From contig QPMI01000167.1 in the NCBI GenBank assembly GCA_004431415.1, positions 62,001 to 126,000 on the forward strand: a DNA stretch of 64,000 nucleotides, written 5' to 3'. The notes beneath the pieces were generated by a model. That model was given only the letters and a program-made list of their open reading frames with translations, was not told where the DNA came from and did not search any database. Shown in pieces: positions 62,976-64,000 of the stretch (the stretch's first letter is position 1; each line of letters begins with the position of its first letter). This DNA is from Cyanophora paradoxa. Taxonomy: Eukaryota; Glaucocystophyceae; Cyanophorales; Cyanophoraceae. The translations under genes were made by a program, and so were the position numbers.

Positions 62976-64000
62976 TCATCCGCAGCGTCGCTCGACGGAG
63001 CGGACGGCCTCGATGATGGGCGGGGCGGTCTGGGCGATGCTGCGGGGCGGTCGGGCGGGGAAAGGGTGGAGGGGGGGGGGGGGGGGGGGGGGCCGGGGCG
63101 GGGCCGGGCGGGGCGGACCTGCGCATGCAGGCGAGGACCTCGGGGCCGGTCATGCCGATGGAGGCCACGAAGAACGAGCGCTCCGGCATCCTGCCGCCCC
63201 GTCAGCCCGCCCTCCCCCCGCCCCCGCCCCCGCCCCGCCCTCGCCCCGCCCCCACGCCCACCCCCACCCCCGCGCACCCCGTCATCATGAGGCCGGTCGC
63301 CTGGGCAGGCGGGGTGTCGGGGGCAGGCGGGGCGCGGGGGCGGGGGCGGGTGGGGCGGGCGGGGGGGGACCTTGCGCATGAGGAAGTTGTGGTGGTGGTG
63401 GAGGGAGCGGCGGTAGGCGGCGCGGGCGACGTCGGCGAGGTTCTCGCGCGACTCGTCCAGGTACTCCCCGCAGAAGCAGATCAAGAAGTCCAGCAGCCGC
63501 CCCACCGCCACCTGCGCCCCCGAGCTCCACACCCGACCCCGCCCCGCCCCGCCCCGCCCCCCGGCGCCCCGCGCACCACCGCCGACGTCCCCCGGGCGTT
63601 GCGGCGGAAGGCGCGGCGGCCCGAGGCCTCCCAGCGCGCCATTCCCTGCACCGTCGGCACCCCGCGCTGCAGCCCGGCCCACCGCCGACGACGGCCGCGG
63701 GCCGAGCCCGGGCCCGGGGTGGAGCGGCCGGGACGGGGGTGGAGCGGCCGGGGACGGGGTGGAGCGGCCGGGCGGCGCGGGGGCTCGGAGGGGGCGGAGG
63801 CGGAGGAGGAGGCGGCGTCGTCGTCGGGTCGGAGGCGGCGTCAGAGCCGAAGAGGAGGTCCCAGAGGGCCAGCACGCACGCCGCCCCTCCCCGCGCCCCG
63901 CGCCCCCTTCCCTCCTCCCCCTCGCCCCGTCCCAGCAGCACTCCACGCCCCCGCCCCGCCGCGGCGTCCGCGCCACCGCCGCCGTCAGCGACCCGAAGTG
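62976..64000 (-). CDS. Glycolipid-transfer-protein (GLTP/ACD11-like) fold protein, 5' end beyond window
   Basis: GLTP-fold proteins move sphingolipids or ceramide-1-phosphate between membranes. The exon at about 63370-63510 reads VAVGRLLDFLICFCGEYLDE, SRENLADVARAAYRRSLHHH and HNFLMRK, matching the family block in which a conserved His follows the AY...L segment. Then (spliced) ATGLMM and MPERSFFVASIGMTGPEVLA, and a last exon joined through a phase-2 intron: CMRSIAQTAPPIIEAVRSVE plus RRCG, with the stop at 62976-62978; ACD11-type proteins have a comparable final helix. Upstream pieces HFGSLTAAVA and VLALWDLLFG fit the N-terminal helices. The last intron contains a 22-base C run (sense), and an upstream intron region holds repeat C. 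The 5' part is outside the window. Confidence 0.65.
63655..63775 (+). repeat. Dispersed repeat C, copy 2, inside the GLTP-like gene
   Basis: GGCACCCCGCGCTGCAGCCC through GGCCGAGCCCGGGCCCGGGG matches 57320-57400. It is followed by three tandem GGTGGAGCGGCCGGG units where copy 1 has a different number and an insertion. Confidence 0.8.

Overview
This is nuclear DNA of a very GC-rich, intron-dense eukaryote, most likely an alga. Almost every gene is cut by tiny spliceosomal introns (about 50-110 bp) made nearly only of G and C: a C-rich 5' half (CCCCGCCCC runs), a CTGAC/CTGAG branch-like motif and a GGGGCGCAG-type acceptor. An unusually large share of these introns begin with GC instead of GT. 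A GARP DNA-binding domain with the SHLQKYR signature (a green-lineage hallmark), a DUF4079 protein with a plastid-transit-like N-terminus, a cilium protein (CFAP91), an AIDA homologue and an RIIa-domain protein together suggest a flagellate green alga. The species is not identified, and a haptophyte or other GC-rich alga is not excluded.

Layout, left to right: a 5'-truncated GARP/AP2-like/PWWP-like regulator (1-4605, +); an unknown protein (5393-6908, +); palindrome-rich spacer; a J-domain membrane protein (8256-9223, -) head to head with tRNA-modification GTPase MnmE (9323-11751, +); a TMEM234-like protein (12222-12683, -); a 268-bp terminal-inverted-repeat element (12997-13264) beside a C-terminal Fanzor/TnpB remnant (13286-13703, -); a nucleoside 2-deoxyribosyltransferase-family protein (13806-14825, +); a DnaJ protein (15068-17093, -) head to head with VPS54 (17188-22580, +), whose 808-bp intron carries four C/D box snoRNA copies; a type I membrane protein (23000-25537, -); DUF4079 (25923-27265, +); a universal stress protein (27772-28647, -); a terminal nucleotidyltransferase (29036-32130, -); AIDA (32793-34245, -) head to head with CFAP91 (34418-37545, +); a CPBP intramembrane protease (38477-40720, +); a secretory-pathway DnaJ (41141-42176, -) head to head with a RING protein (42497-44227, +); a tail-anchored-like protein (44686-45141, -); a CotH-like fragment (46400-47468, +); an RIIa-domain protein (47611-48503, -) head to head with a small Cys-rich protein (48638-48995, +); an unknown protein (49413-49826, -) beside a DUF1749 hydrolase (50026-51416, +); an LRR protein with three repeated Cys/His modules (52669-56938, -); a 6-kb repeat-rich block (56939-62975); and a GLTP-fold protein running off the right edge (62976-64000, -).

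The genes do not form one pathway. What they share is architecture: repeated head-to-head pairs with 70-390 bp between start codons, compact GC introns, and AT-richer, palindrome-rich spacers holding dispersed and tandem repeats. Protein trafficking and folding (VPS54, three J proteins, GLTP), RNA metabolism (MnmE, snoRNAs, nucleotidyltransferase) and cilium-related functions (CFAP91, the RIIa protein and perhaps AIDA) recur. Exon joins were made by eye from reading frame, splice motifs and family conservation, so exact gene ends are less certain than gene identities.
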